From Flavobacteriia bacterium (lineage in GTDB: Bacteria > Bacteroidota > Bacteroidia > Flavobacteriales > Flavobacteriaceae), in the NCBI GenBank assembly GCA_018500075.1, contig JAHBAN010000253.1, positions 1-34,235 of the forward strand: a stretch of DNA of 34,235 nt, read 5' to 3'. A program made the position numbers and the translations under genes. The notes below the pieces were generated by a model that did not search any database, was not told the DNA's origin, and saw nothing but the letters and a program-made list of their open reading frames with translations. This document shows, piece by piece, positions 26,890-34,235 of the stretch; position 1 is the stretch's first letter, and every line of letters starts with the position of its first letter.

Positions 26890-27358
26890 TACCGCCCTTG
26901 AGCCGAGCGCCGAAACACGCCACGAAATCGTTTCCTTTATGATACGAGACCAAGCGTATTGCCTTGAAATAGAACACGTTCTGGAGATCAGAGGGTGGAC
27001 AAAAACAACGGCTTTGCCCCATGCGCCAAGCTATGTTCTTGGCTTGATGAACCTGCGCGGGACTGTTCTGCCTGTTGTGGATCTTGCGGCCCGATTGGGA
27101 TTGGGCGCAACTCAACCTGAGTCCCGTCATGTCATAATTATTGCGATCGTGAACGAGAAAACCGCCGGTTTTCTTGTGGATACGGTCTCTGATATCGCGA
27201 TGGTCAGTGAAAGCGATCTGCAGGCGACCCCGAATGTCTCTTCAGAGCAAACCTCACGATTTATCCAGGGCATCTATATGATCGGAGACGAACTTGTGCG
27301 CGCGATCAATGCGAATGAAATCGTGCCCAACACCGGTCTGGAAGAGGCTGTTGCGTAA
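26882..27358 (+). CDS. cheW: Chemotaxis coupling protein CheW
   Basis: Adaptor linking receptors to CheA. The 158-residue protein has the SH3-like CheW fold, with IVSFMIRDQAYCLEIEHVLE, the conserved LGLMNLRGTVLPVVDL segment near residue 54, and GFLVDTVSDI further on. The ATG lies eight bases inside the end of cheA. The frame is open further upstream, but that stretch lies within cheA. The stop TAA shares a base with the cheR ATG (TAATG). Such tight packing implies co-translation of kinase, coupler and methyltransferase. Confidence 0.95.
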   Translation: MSDTALEPSAETRHEIVSFMIRDQAYCLEIEHVLEIRGWTKTTALPHAPSYVLGLMNLRGTVLPVVDLAARLGLGATQPESRHVIIIAIVNEKTAGFLVDTVSDIAMVSESDLQATPNVSSEQTSRFIQGIYMIGDELVRAINANEIVPNTGLEEAVA

Positions 27359-28254
27359 TGGGATTGAAGGCACAGGTGAGCGACGGCGACGGTCTTTCAG
27401 AGCGCGACTTTGATGTCGTTGCACGGCTGTTGAACCAGCTTGCAGGGATCGAACTGAAGCCGGAAAAACGCGCGATGATTGCGGCGCGGATATCAAAGCG
27501 GACCCGTGCATTGGGCCTGCAAAGCCTGTCGGAGTATTGCGCCTATGTGGCCTCTCCCCAAGGCGAGACCGAGCATGGCGCCTTCATCTCTGTGTTGACG
27601 ACAAATATGACGCGCTTCAACCGTGAGCCGAAGCATTTTGAGCATTTGCGAGAGCATATTTTACCAAATTTGCGCCGGAAAGCGGAGCGCGGGGAGCGTG
27701 TTCGGATCTGGTCTGCGGGCTGTTCCAGCGGCGAGGAAGCCTATGACCTGGCCTTTGCGGCCCTTGGCGTTTGCCCCAAATGCCCCGAGCTTGATTTTAA
27801 AATTCTGGCCACCGATATCGACCGGAATATTCTGAGCATCGCACAGCACGGGGTCTATGATGCGCAGGCCGTCACAGGCCTGCCGGAAAATATCCGTGGC
27901 GCGTTTTTCCAACCGACGGGCCATTCAAACGGGGAGCTGTCCGTCGCACCGGCCGCCCGCAAGCTGATCAGTTTTGGGCACCTCAATCTTCATAGTGACT
28001 GGCCGTTCAAGGGCAAGTTCGATGTCATTATGTGCCGAAATGTCACGATCTACTTTGACGCCGCAACCCAACAAAGACTTTGGAAGCGGTTTGCCCAAGC
28101 GCTGGTTCCGGATGGTTTGCTCTACATCGGGCACTCCGAGAACGTTTCACCCGAGCTACTGGGGCATCTCAAGCCGATTGCCCCGAGCATCTATCAGAGC
28201 AGAGGCGCCACCGGAGCCTCCGGCACAGCCACACAGCAAGAGGGAAAAACATGA
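27358..28254 (+). CDS. cheR: Chemotaxis protein methyltransferase CheR
   Basis: Methylates glutamates of chemoreceptors using S-adenosylmethionine for adaptation. The 298-residue protein has the N-terminal helical domain (about 15-90, with KRAMIAARISKRTRALGL) and the SAM-binding domain with RIWSAGCSSGEEAY near 117-130, FKILATDIDRNIL and the MCRNVTIYFD motif near 225-234. FISVLTTNMTRFNREP matches the family region just before the SAM domain. It overlaps the second cheY by four bases. A likely substrate, the receptor at 30927, carries a C-terminal CheR-binding pentapeptide. No cheB methylesterase follows it. Confidence 0.95.
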   Translation: MGLKAQVSDGDGLSERDFDVVARLLNQLAGIELKPEKRAMIAARISKRTRALGLQSLSEYCAYVASPQGETEHGAFISVLTTNMTRFNREPKHFEHLREHILPNLRRKAERGERVRIWSAGCSSGEEAYDLAFAALGVCPKCPELDFKILATDIDRNILSIAQHGVYDAQAVTGLPENIRGAFFQPTGHSNGELSVAPAARKLISFGHLNLHSDWPFKGKFDVIMCRNVTIYFDAATQQRLWKRFAQALVPDGLLYIGHSENVSPELLGHLKPIAPSIYQSRGATGASGTATQQEGKT

Positions 28255-28637
28255 GCCTGAAAGAGAAGCTACACGTGCTGGTCGTAGATGATATGTCAAC
28301 AAGCCGCGGTTTGATCACTCAGGCGCTTGATGTGATCGGGATCAAAAATTATCGAACCGAGGCAGATGCCGAAACCGCATGGCAGGGCTTGGTGGCCAAA
28401 CCGGTCCATCTTGTGATTTCGGATTATAATATGCCCCGCAAAAACGGCCTGGAGCTGCTGGCGGCCATTCGCTCCCATCAGCATATCTCGCGGACCGGCT
28501 TCATCCTGATCACGGGGCGGCCCGAGCAGGAAATCATCGATCAGGGGATGAAGCTCGGCATGAACAATTATCTCAAGAAGCCATTTGATGTGGCGCAAAT
28601 GAAGGCCTGTATCGAGCGTGTCGTTGGCCGCCTGTAA
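28251..28637 (+). CDS. Response regulator receiver protein, second CheY
   Basis: A 128-residue receiver-only protein. D13/D14 (VVDDMS), phospho-acceptor D58 (VISDYNMP), T88 (LITGR) and K110 (KKPFD) are conserved. It overlaps the end of cheR (ATGA), so it is part of the same transcript as cheA. It differs clearly from the first CheY (RPEQE in place of ESGES after the switch residue), which suggests a different partner: one CheY may drive the motor and the other serve as phosphate sink. Which is which cannot be told from sequence. Confidence 0.9.
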   Translation: MSLKEKLHVLVVDDMSTSRGLITQALDVIGIKNYRTEADAETAWQGLVAKPVHLVISDYNMPRKNGLELLAAIRSHQHISRTGFILITGRPEQEIIDQGMKLGMNNYLKKPFDVAQMKACIERVVGRL

Positions 28638-28686
28638 GGCCGTCGCCCTCTCTCACGCCGAACAGCTGTCACAAGAAGGCAAGTCT

Positions 28687-29031
28687 ATGAAGTATCGCGC
28701 CGCCACAGAAATTATCGATCGGATTGCCGACCAGGTCGCGCAGCTGGCGCAATACGCGCGGACGCTGGATGAGAGCTTGTGCGCAAGAGAGCTGGCGGAT
28801 GTCGCCCAGTTGAGCGCTTCGGAGCTGCAGCACGTCGATGCTTTGGCGCAATACCTTGGTGATCTTGAGTGTTTGCTTCGCAAAATGGCGCCGATGCTGC
28901 CCGCAGATTTGACTTTGCCGACCGAGGCGTTGTGCTCGGCCGTTCATCTTAACGCAATGCAGCGCTTGATCACGGGCACAGACCGGATCCCCGTGAGCGA
29001 GCCAAGCGCCGGTGACGTGACTCTTTTTTAG
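28687..29031 (+). CDS. Helical hypothetical protein of the che operon
   Basis: I do not recognise this 114-residue protein. The ATG at 28687 follows AAGAAGGC; the frame is open upstream to 28618, overlapping cheY2, but without a good start context. Residues 1-90 are predicted from composition to be helical (EIIDRIADQVAQLAQYA, QHVDALAQYLGDLECLL). The tail is polar and ends in SAGDVTLF. There is no signal peptide or membrane segment. D15-x3-Q19 in the first helix and a short hydrophobic C-terminal tail recall the layout of CheZ phosphatases (DxxxQ helix plus CheY-binding tail), but there is no overall similarity I can confirm. Its place right after cheY2 suggests it acts on CheY or the receptor array. 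Confidence 0.7.
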   Translation: MKYRAATEIIDRIADQVAQLAQYARTLDESLCARELADVAQLSASELQHVDALAQYLGDLECLLRKMAPMLPADLTLPTEALCSAVHLNAMQRLITGTDRIPVSEPSAGDVTLF

Positions 29032-29066
29032 TGGTGCAACCCACACTTCAAGAACTGGATTTTCGT

Positions 29067-30281
29067 ATGAATAAAATGGTTTCCTCTTCTGCCTTTCCAA
29101 ACGATGACAAGACGGATGAAGTCGTTGATGTTGGCGATCGCATCCTTGTCTCGGAGACAGATTTTCGCGGGGTGATCCGCTTTGCGAATAAGTCTTTCTG
29201 TGAGGTGGCCGAATATAAAGAGGCCGAGTTGTTGAATGCGCCACATAAGATTGTTCGTCATCCGACCATGCCGAAAGGCGCGTTTCATCTTGTTTGGGAG
29301 CGGATCAAGCAAGGGCTGCCCACGTCGGCCTATATCAAAAACAGATGCAAAAACGGCCAGACCTATTGGGTTTTTGCAACAGTTTTGCCTTATAAAGACG
29401 GGTTTATTTCGGTTCGGATCAAGCCCCAAGGCAAGAATTTTGAAGCCGTCGAGGGGCTGTATCGACAGGTCTATGAGGCTGAACAAACCGGCGCAACCGT
29501 TGAGCAAAGCGCCGCCCTTATTCTGTCTGCTGTGAAGGGGCTCGGGTATGGAGATTATGCCGATTTTTCCTTTCAGGCGCTGAATGAAGAGTATCAATTT
29601 CGCGAAGCCAACAATGTGTTGAAATGGACAGGGCATCTTGAAACTCTGGCTGAAAAAGTGGCGGACACCGACCGTCTTATCGAGAAAATTGCACAGGGCT
29701 TTGACCAGGTTTGCGGCGAGCCTGTTAATCTTCGCGTGCTGTCCGGGCAGCTTGGTGACGCCGGAATCGCACTCGGGTGCATTGCGCAGAATTACGAAAT
29801 TATGGCGCTGGAAATGCAGAAACTTCTCGAGAAACTCAGATGTCAGGACGGGGGCGTTCTGGAGCGGATGGACGGCGGGATTCTGGCCGGGCTTTATGCA
29901 AGTCAGGTCGCGAGCCTGATCCAGCAATCTGGCCATGCAGGCTCTCTGGAGGCGGAGCAAAACCATATTATATGGTTCACCGAGAAAAGCCGGCTCGGCT
30001 TTAACGAGGTTGTCGCATTGGGGGCCGCCCTGCCTGATACCTGCCGCCAAATCAGACGCCGTATCAATGGGCTCGACGTGGTCAAAATGTTGTGCCGCGT
30101 TGAAAGTGAACGGATGCACGCGCAAGACAGCGGGCTGTCCGGGATCATCGACCGCCTTGAGACGTTTCATGCCAATACAGACCGCTACCTGACCGATCTG
30201 ACGGTGAAGGCCAACCAGATTGCGGCGACAAAAAAGATGCAGGCGACCCCCGGATTTCAGAAGATATTAAACAATCCGTGA
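29067..30281 (+). CDS. Aer-like PAS-domain protein with degenerate MCP-type hairpin
   Basis: A soluble 404-residue protein. Residues about 20-112 form a PAS domain of the aerotaxis-receptor type, with HKIVRHPTMPKGAF (60-73) and KNRCKNGQTYWVFA, the same motifs as the FAD-binding PAS of E. coli Aer. No membrane segment or HAMP follows. The C-terminal 290 residues are helical. At residues 221-247, NLRVLSGQLGDAGIALGCIA aligns without gaps to the MCP hairpin of the receptor at 30927 (pattern NxxVxxxxxGxAG), but the EAAR core is lost. It may be a cytosolic redox or oxygen sensor that joins or modulates the array. The start is uncertain: GTG codons at 29031 and 29034, overlapping the previous stop (TAGTG), are alternatives. 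AAGAACTGGA upstream of 29067 is a weak ribosome site. Confidence 0.85.
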   Translation: MNKMVSSSAFPNDDKTDEVVDVGDRILVSETDFRGVIRFANKSFCEVAEYKEAELLNAPHKIVRHPTMPKGAFHLVWERIKQGLPTSAYIKNRCKNGQTYWVFATVLPYKDGFISVRIKPQGKNFEAVEGLYRQVYEAEQTGATVEQSAALILSAVKGLGYGDYADFSFQALNEEYQFREANNVLKWTGHLETLAEKVADTDRLIEKIAQGFDQVCGEPVNLRVLSGQLGDAGIALGCIAQNYEIMALEMQKLLEKLRCQDGGVLERMDGGILAGLYASQVASLIQQSGHAGSLEAEQNHIIWFTEKSRLGFNEVVALGAALPDTCRQIRRRINGLDVVKMLCRVESERMHAQDSGLSGIIDRLETFHANTDRYLTDLTVKANQIAATKKMQATPGFQKILNNP

Positions 30282-30317
30282 CACGGTCGGAAAAACCCAA
30301 CCAAACTGGAGATAGAT

Positions 30318-30884
30318 ATGAAGACCGTATTCCTGATCGCAGCAGGCGCATACTTTGCCGTCAGCTCGGCCCTTTCCGCCAACGAATTCGAGGCGGATCT
30401 GAACCGCCTTGCCCAGACCACGATCCAGGGCTGGACGAGCGAAACCATCGTGGTCGAAACACTGCGCCAACAGAATATTGAGACAGCAGGTCTGTCTGAA
30501 GACGATATTCTGGCGCTTGATGCCACATGGCGCGCTGAAACCGCCAGCGGCGGCCCCTTGATTGACAGCCTGCTGGCCAATGAGCTCTCGGGGTATCTGA
30601 AATCGCTCGTGGCCGACGGGCAGCTTGTTTACTCCGAAATTTTCGTCACGGACGCGCGCGGGCTGAATGCCGGGCAAAGCGGCGTGACATCGGACTATTG
30701 GCAGGGCGATGAAAGCAAATGGCAAGTGCCGTTCGGAACCGGCGAGATCCATATTGGCGATGTCGAGTTTGATGAATCAACGCAGACCTATCAGTGCCAG
30801 GTCAGCCTGCCGATCAAGGAAGGCGCCCAGCTCATCGGGGTGATCACTGTCGGTGTTGATCTTGAACATCTGGGTGCAAACTAA
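30318..30884 (+). CDS. Secreted stand-alone Cache/PDC-type sensor protein
   Basis: A 188-residue precursor with a Sec signal peptide (MKTVFLIAAGAYFAVSS, likely cleavage after SALSA near residue 21). The mature part resembles one PDC/Cache sensor module: SEIFVTDARGLNAGQS, then TSDYWQGDESKWQ, a VEFDESTQTYQCQVSLPI strand pair and GVITVGVDLEHL at the end. It has no membrane anchor after the signal and no signalling domain, so it would be free in the periplasm. GGAG seven bases before the ATG is the ribosome site. It lies 42 bases before an MCP with its own small periplasmic domain, so it is a candidate ligand-binding partner of that receptor. The ligand is unknown. Confidence 0.8.
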   Translation: MKTVFLIAAGAYFAVSSALSANEFEADLNRLAQTTIQGWTSETIVVETLRQQNIETAGLSEDDILALDATWRAETASGGPLIDSLLANELSGYLKSLVADGQLVYSEIFVTDARGLNAGQSGVTSDYWQGDESKWQVPFGTGEIHIGDVEFDESTQTYQCQVSLPIKEGAQLIGVITVGVDLEHLGAN

Positions 30885-30926
30885 CCGACCGTTTCAGATC
30901 TGGTAACTTTTATTGAGGGCCAAGCC

Positions 30927-32834
30927 ATGAGCCAAGAAAAAACCGTAACAAGAAGAACCCCGTTTGCCGCGGTTTCGGCCTGGGCCGCCTCCTGGAGCCT
31001 GCGCACAAAACTTGTGACAATCGTTGTTGTCGGTGTGATTGTCACATTTGCGGGCAGCTTCACATTCAGCAGCATCAATGAGAGAAACACAGTGTCGCTG
31101 TTGAGCGAACGCAGCGAAGCTCTTCTGGCCGATTACATGGCGAGCGCTATGGCCGCTCCGCTTCGGTTCAAGGACTCTGACCGGATCGAAGAAGTCTATG
31201 GCGCGGCCATTGGCAAAGACGAGACGATATCGGGGGTTCAGGTGTCCCTGCCCGCGGGCGAGGCGCTCTCCAAACATATCACGGGCAGCCATAATCCGGG
31301 GTCTGTCGGCCAGCTGCTGTCCGATGTGACGGCCGCTGCGATCGATCAGGGCAAGCGGGTCACCCTCAGCTCCGGTTATTTCTCAGCCAAGGCTCTGCCC
31401 GTTTTTGCCAAGGACGGGCAAACGCTTCTGGGGGTTCTGGCCATTGTTTGGGACAACGAGCCGATACGCTCACAAACCTATGCAAATCTGATCAATGTGC
31501 TTTTGATTAGCTTTTTGATGTTGGGTGCGACTGTCACTGTGACATTCGTGGCGATCCACAAGTTGATTACCGCGCCGCTGCAAAAGCTGAATGAGGCCAT
31601 GCTGGATGTTGCTGCACATGATTACTCCGGGGAGGTCGCGTTTCAAAACCGGAAAGATGAAATCGGACAAATGGCGGGCACGCTGGAAAGCTTCCGCACA
31701 ACGCTTGAGAGCGAGCAGCTGGCCAGCAAGGCACGGCAGGTCGAGCAGGAGCAGCGCACCGAGCTTTTCGAACAGCTGGCGGCCGCGCTCTCCCAGCTTG
31801 CTGCCGGCCAGGTCGACTGCCCGATTGATGTTGGCAAATTTGAAAACCTCGACACAGCTCAGGTTGCGGTTTGCCATAACTTCAATGACGTTCTGGACAA
31901 TCTCGCCTCTATGTTGAGCACGGTTTCAAATGCGGCCAATTCGGTGAATTCGAGTGCGAAAGAAATCAGCACTGTCGCTGTGGACCAATCGCGCCGCTCC
32001 GAAGCCCAGGCGGCTACGCTTGAAGAATCTGCCGCGGCAATTGAAGAAATATCAAACAGTATGCAAAAAACTGCGGAACACGCGGCGCGCGCCAATGATA
32101 CGATTGCGCTCAATCAGGCGCAGGCGCAGGCCGGTGGCGCTGTTGTCGACCGGACAATGAATGCGATGCGCAATATCGAGAAGTCTTCACAACAGATCAC
32201 CACGATCATTGGTGTCATTGATGAAATTGCCTTTCAGACCAATCTGCTGGCCTTGAATGCCGGCGTTGAAGCGGCCCGCGCGGGAGAAGCTGGTCGCGGG
32301 TTTGCGGTTGTTGCCTCCGAGGTGCGTGCCCTCGCTCAAAGAGCGTCGGATTCGGCCAACGAGATCAAAGACCTCATTACAAAATCAACCGAGCAGGTGG
32401 CTGAGGGCAGCGAGCTGGCAACCGAAGCTGGCGCCGCTCTTGAAGAAATTATCAAAGGGATCGGCCAGCTGTCCAACCTTGTGTCCGAAATCGCGTCTGG
32501 CTCCCGTGCTCAAGCCAATAGCTTGGCCGAGATCAAAGATGGCGTGGTCGAACTTGACCGGGTCACACAGCAAAACGCTGCGGTTATTGAGGAATCTGCG
32601 GCCGCAAGCCAGGCTCTTACGAACGAAGCCTCCCTTATGATTGATGCGCTTGGGGTATTTGAAACCAGCGCCTCGGCGCAGGGCAAATCCGAAGTCGAGC
32701 GGTGGACAAAAGAACTGGAGAAAGACACTCAGAAAACCGGCCCGGCGAAAGAGCCGCCCCTCGCGTTTCCTGTCCAGTCCTCGATGCAGAAAACAGGCAC
32801 CACAGGCGACGCTGAAATCTGGCAAGACTTTTGA
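30927..32834 (+). CDS. Methyl-accepting chemotaxis protein with C-terminal pentapeptide
   Basis: Transmembrane receptor of 635 residues. Membrane segments lie at about 28-48 and 187-212, enclosing a small periplasmic domain of about 135 residues that looks Cache-like (LPVFAKDGQTLLGVLAIVW). A HAMP domain follows, then a second HAMP-like stretch (LAAALSQLAAGQVDCPI) and a signalling domain with the canonical tip NAGVEAARAGEAGRGFAVVA. The candidate methylation helices are rich in E/Q/A/S (LEESAAAIEEIS, IEESAAASQAL). After about residue 590 a polar, probably flexible tail ends IWQDF, which fits the CheR-binding pattern x-W-x-x-F at the C terminus. The gene sits between the secreted Cache protein and cheD, so all three are probably expressed together. 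Confidence 0.94.
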   Translation: MSQEKTVTRRTPFAAVSAWAASWSLRTKLVTIVVVGVIVTFAGSFTFSSINERNTVSLLSERSEALLADYMASAMAAPLRFKDSDRIEEVYGAAIGKDETISGVQVSLPAGEALSKHITGSHNPGSVGQLLSDVTAAAIDQGKRVTLSSGYFSAKALPVFAKDGQTLLGVLAIVWDNEPIRSQTYANLINVLLISFLMLGATVTVTFVAIHKLITAPLQKLNEAMLDVAAHDYSGEVAFQNRKDEIGQMAGTLESFRTTLESEQLASKARQVEQEQRTELFEQLAAALSQLAAGQVDCPIDVGKFENLDTAQVAVCHNFNDVLDNLASMLSTVSNAANSVNSSAKEISTVAVDQSRRSEAQAATLEESAAAIEEISNSMQKTAEHAARANDTIALNQAQAQAGGAVVDRTMNAMRNIEKSSQQITTIIGVIDEIAFQTNLLALNAGVEAARAGEAGRGFAVVASEVRALAQRASDSANEIKDLITKSTEQVAEGSELATEAGAALEEIIKGIGQLSNLVSEIASGSRAQANSLAEIKDGVVELDRVTQQNAAVIEESAAASQALTNEASLMIDALGVFETSASAQGKSEVERWTKELEKDTQKTGPAKEPPLAFPVQSSMQKTGTTGDAEIWQDF

Positions 32835-32888
32835 TGCGACGTTCCGCACGTTGCGGCGGCCAAGAACAGCAAGGGGCTTGCTAAACCT

Positions 32889-33473
32889 ATGACACCTCAT
32901 CCCATTGCCGAGCCTGCGATAGGCGCGCAAAAAACCATAAAGGTGGTCCAAGGTGAGGCCAAGGTTTCGGCAGACCCATCTGTTGTGCTGACAACCCTGC
33001 TCGGATCATGCGTTTCGGTTTGTCTCTGGGATCCCGAGGCGCGTGTCGGGGGGATGAATCACTTTCTCTTGCCGGGGGGGCCTTTTGAAGAAACGGGCGC
33101 GATGTGTTTTGGTGTGAATGCGATGGAGTTGCTGATCAACGAACTCATCAAACAACACGGCAATCGAAAGCGCTTCAAAGCCAAAATCGTGGGAGGCGCG
33201 AAGCTTCTTGACTCAAAAGCCGATATTGGCCGGAAAAATCAGGAGTTTGCCAGATGGTTTCTGGAAAACGAGGGCATTGAGATTGTCAGCACCTGTCTTG
33301 GCGGCACGCGTGGTCGAAAAGTGCGATTTTGGCCAACGACAGGACGCATTCAGCGCGCCTTTATTGACGAGCATAAAGACACCATTTCTGAAGAGCCCGC
33401 GAGAAAGCTCATGCCCGGTTCGGGCGGTGGCTCGGTCGAACTCTTTGATGTCAAGGCGGATCCGTCTTTGTAG
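32889..33473 (+). CDS. cheD: Chemoreceptor glutamine deamidase CheD
   Basis: Deamidates receptor glutamines and in some bacteria interacts with CheC. The 194-residue protein has the catalytic cysteine C41 in LLGSCVSVCLWD, histidine H58 in GMNHFLLP and threonine T35. The spacing equals the T. maritima CheD triad (T21, C27, H44) shifted by 14. ARVGGMNHFLLPGG and FKAKIVGGAKLL also fit the family. It is 54 bases after the MCP stop and ends the cluster. No CheC gene is nearby. With CheR present and CheB absent from the window, CheD is the only visible enzyme that can create new methylatable glutamates here. Confidence 0.94.
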   Translation: MTPHPIAEPAIGAQKTIKVVQGEAKVSADPSVVLTTLLGSCVSVCLWDPEARVGGMNHFLLPGGPFEETGAMCFGVNAMELLINELIKQHGNRKRFKAKIVGGAKLLDSKADIGRKNQEFARWFLENEGIEIVSTCLGGTRGRKVRFWPTTGRIQRAFIDEHKDTISEEPARKLMPGSGGGSVELFDVKADPSL

Positions 33474-34055
33474 GTCTTGAGGCGTTCCTCCGCGGGGCTT
33501 TGGCACAAGCCGCTTTGACAATAGGGCTTGCCGTGCTGCCCGCTGGGGCCGTCAGACGGGGCCAGATGGCGACCGGGAAATGCCGGTTTCTTGGGCTTGA
33601 TTATCGATTAGAAAAAGGTGGCGAGCAGCGAGGCATCGAGCGGGCTGATCTGCCCTACGTGGCGGGCAACACCCGGACCTCGGACGACACTCTGTTATTG
33701 CCAAGGTGATCGTGGGCCGGTGCGGTTGCTGCGGACGGTTGCAAGACTGTGTTGGCACAGAAGCCTTAGCTCTGCAGGCACCATGCGGCCGGCTCTGTGG
33801 ATGTTATCTTGTGGAGGACTTGATCGCGATCAGCCCCCGATAGGTTTGGTGGCGCTCGTAAAGCTTGACGGTTGCGCGCCTGAGCGGGGCATTCAGAGGC
33901 CCGTTGCTCCCTCTGCGCCCAGTCACGGCGGCAGGCCGGCAAGAGGCGGCGGCTTTTCTGCCGATTTTGGCTTGAAACGCGCGCACTGTATCCCGACCCG
34001 CTCCCGCCGCCACTTTCTGTGCAGCTTAAGCCTGATCAGGCAGGGAGGGAGAGGG
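33474..34055. other. Long region without a recognisable gene
   Basis: About 580 bases after cheD. Open frames exist on both strands (for example plus 33618-34097 and minus 33804-34013), but their translations are arginine- and proline-rich, unlike the proteins around them, and match no family I know. No tRNA, repeat or transposon end is visible. An intrinsic terminator at its right end, reading on the plus strand, suggests that the region is transcribed, either as a long 3' extension of the cheD message or as a separate small RNA. It may also hold a decayed gene. Confidence 0.4.
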
Positions 34056-34081
34056 GCGGCTTTGGGAAGGCCGCACTTTTT
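34056..34081 (+). terminator. Rho-independent terminator before tRNA-fMet
   Basis: GCGGCTTT (34056-34063) pairs with AAGGCCGC (34067-34074), one G-T pair, around the loop GGG. It is followed by ACTTTTT. It lies about 580 bases after cheD and 75 bases before the tRNA, separating the two transcripts. Confidence 0.72.
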
Positions 34082-34156
34082 GAATAAATTTTTGTAAGAG
34101 ACATTTTTTGGGTTGTAGTCCTCTGACACTCGGCGTATTCGGTGCACTCACTTTGG

Positions 34157-34233
<77 letters not shown>

Positions 34234-34235
34234 AA

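Noticed and set aside
33618..34097. 159-codon plus-strand open frame before the tRNA as a real gene
   Set aside because: It has no ribosome site, its composition is rich in Arg, Cys, Gly and Pro, it runs through an intrinsic terminator, and it matches nothing I recognise.

Overview
The window reads as chromosomal DNA of an alphaproteobacterium, most likely a marine Rhodobacteraceae (Roseobacter-group) species. The grounds are high-GC genes with tight ATGA overlaps, the short HisG plus HisZ arrangement, a cobalamin-dependent ribonucleotide reductase, an Entner-Doudoroff operon next to a polyol ABC transporter, and an initiator tRNA of alphaproteobacterial type. The taxon is inferred from gene content, not from a marker search.

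Region 1 (1-5.5 kb) is housekeeping. It holds the 3' end of hisS, then hisZ and hisG in one operon, a convergent DUF1489-type gene that may have a leaderless mRNA, and nrdJ followed by a strong intrinsic terminator.

Region 2 (5.5-21.5 kb) is a nearly complete mannitol/fructose catabolic block. A ROK-family regulator is followed by a fructokinase-like PfkB kinase, gap, zwf, edd, eda and pgi, closed by a terminator. A LacI-type regulator, the transporter smoEFGK and mannitol 2-dehydrogenase mtlK follow. Read as a pathway: mannitol is imported (SmoEFGK) and oxidised to fructose (MtlK). It is then phosphorylated (Frk), isomerised to glucose 6-phosphate (Pgi), oxidised (Zwf), dehydrated to KDPG (Edd) and cleaved to pyruvate and glyceraldehyde 3-phosphate (Eda), which Gap oxidises. 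A 6-phosphogluconolactonase gene and a sorbitol dehydrogenase gene are absent from the block. Candidate operators lie upstream of the ROK gene, between frk and gap, and upstream of smoE.

Region 3 (21.6-33.5 kb) is a chemotaxis cluster. A large methyl-accepting protein lies on the minus strand with an altered signalling tip. On the plus strand lie a STAS protein, cheY, cheA, cheW, cheR, a second cheY, a 114-residue helical protein of unknown function, an Aer-like PAS protein, a secreted stand-alone Cache/PDC-type protein, a second MCP ending in a CheR-type pentapeptide, and cheD. No cheB is present. The three accessory proteins between cheY2 and the second MCP are the least explained part of the window. 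The PAS protein carries what looks like a degenerate MCP hairpin.

The last 0.7 kb has no recognisable gene apart from an intrinsic terminator and an initiator tRNA at the right edge.
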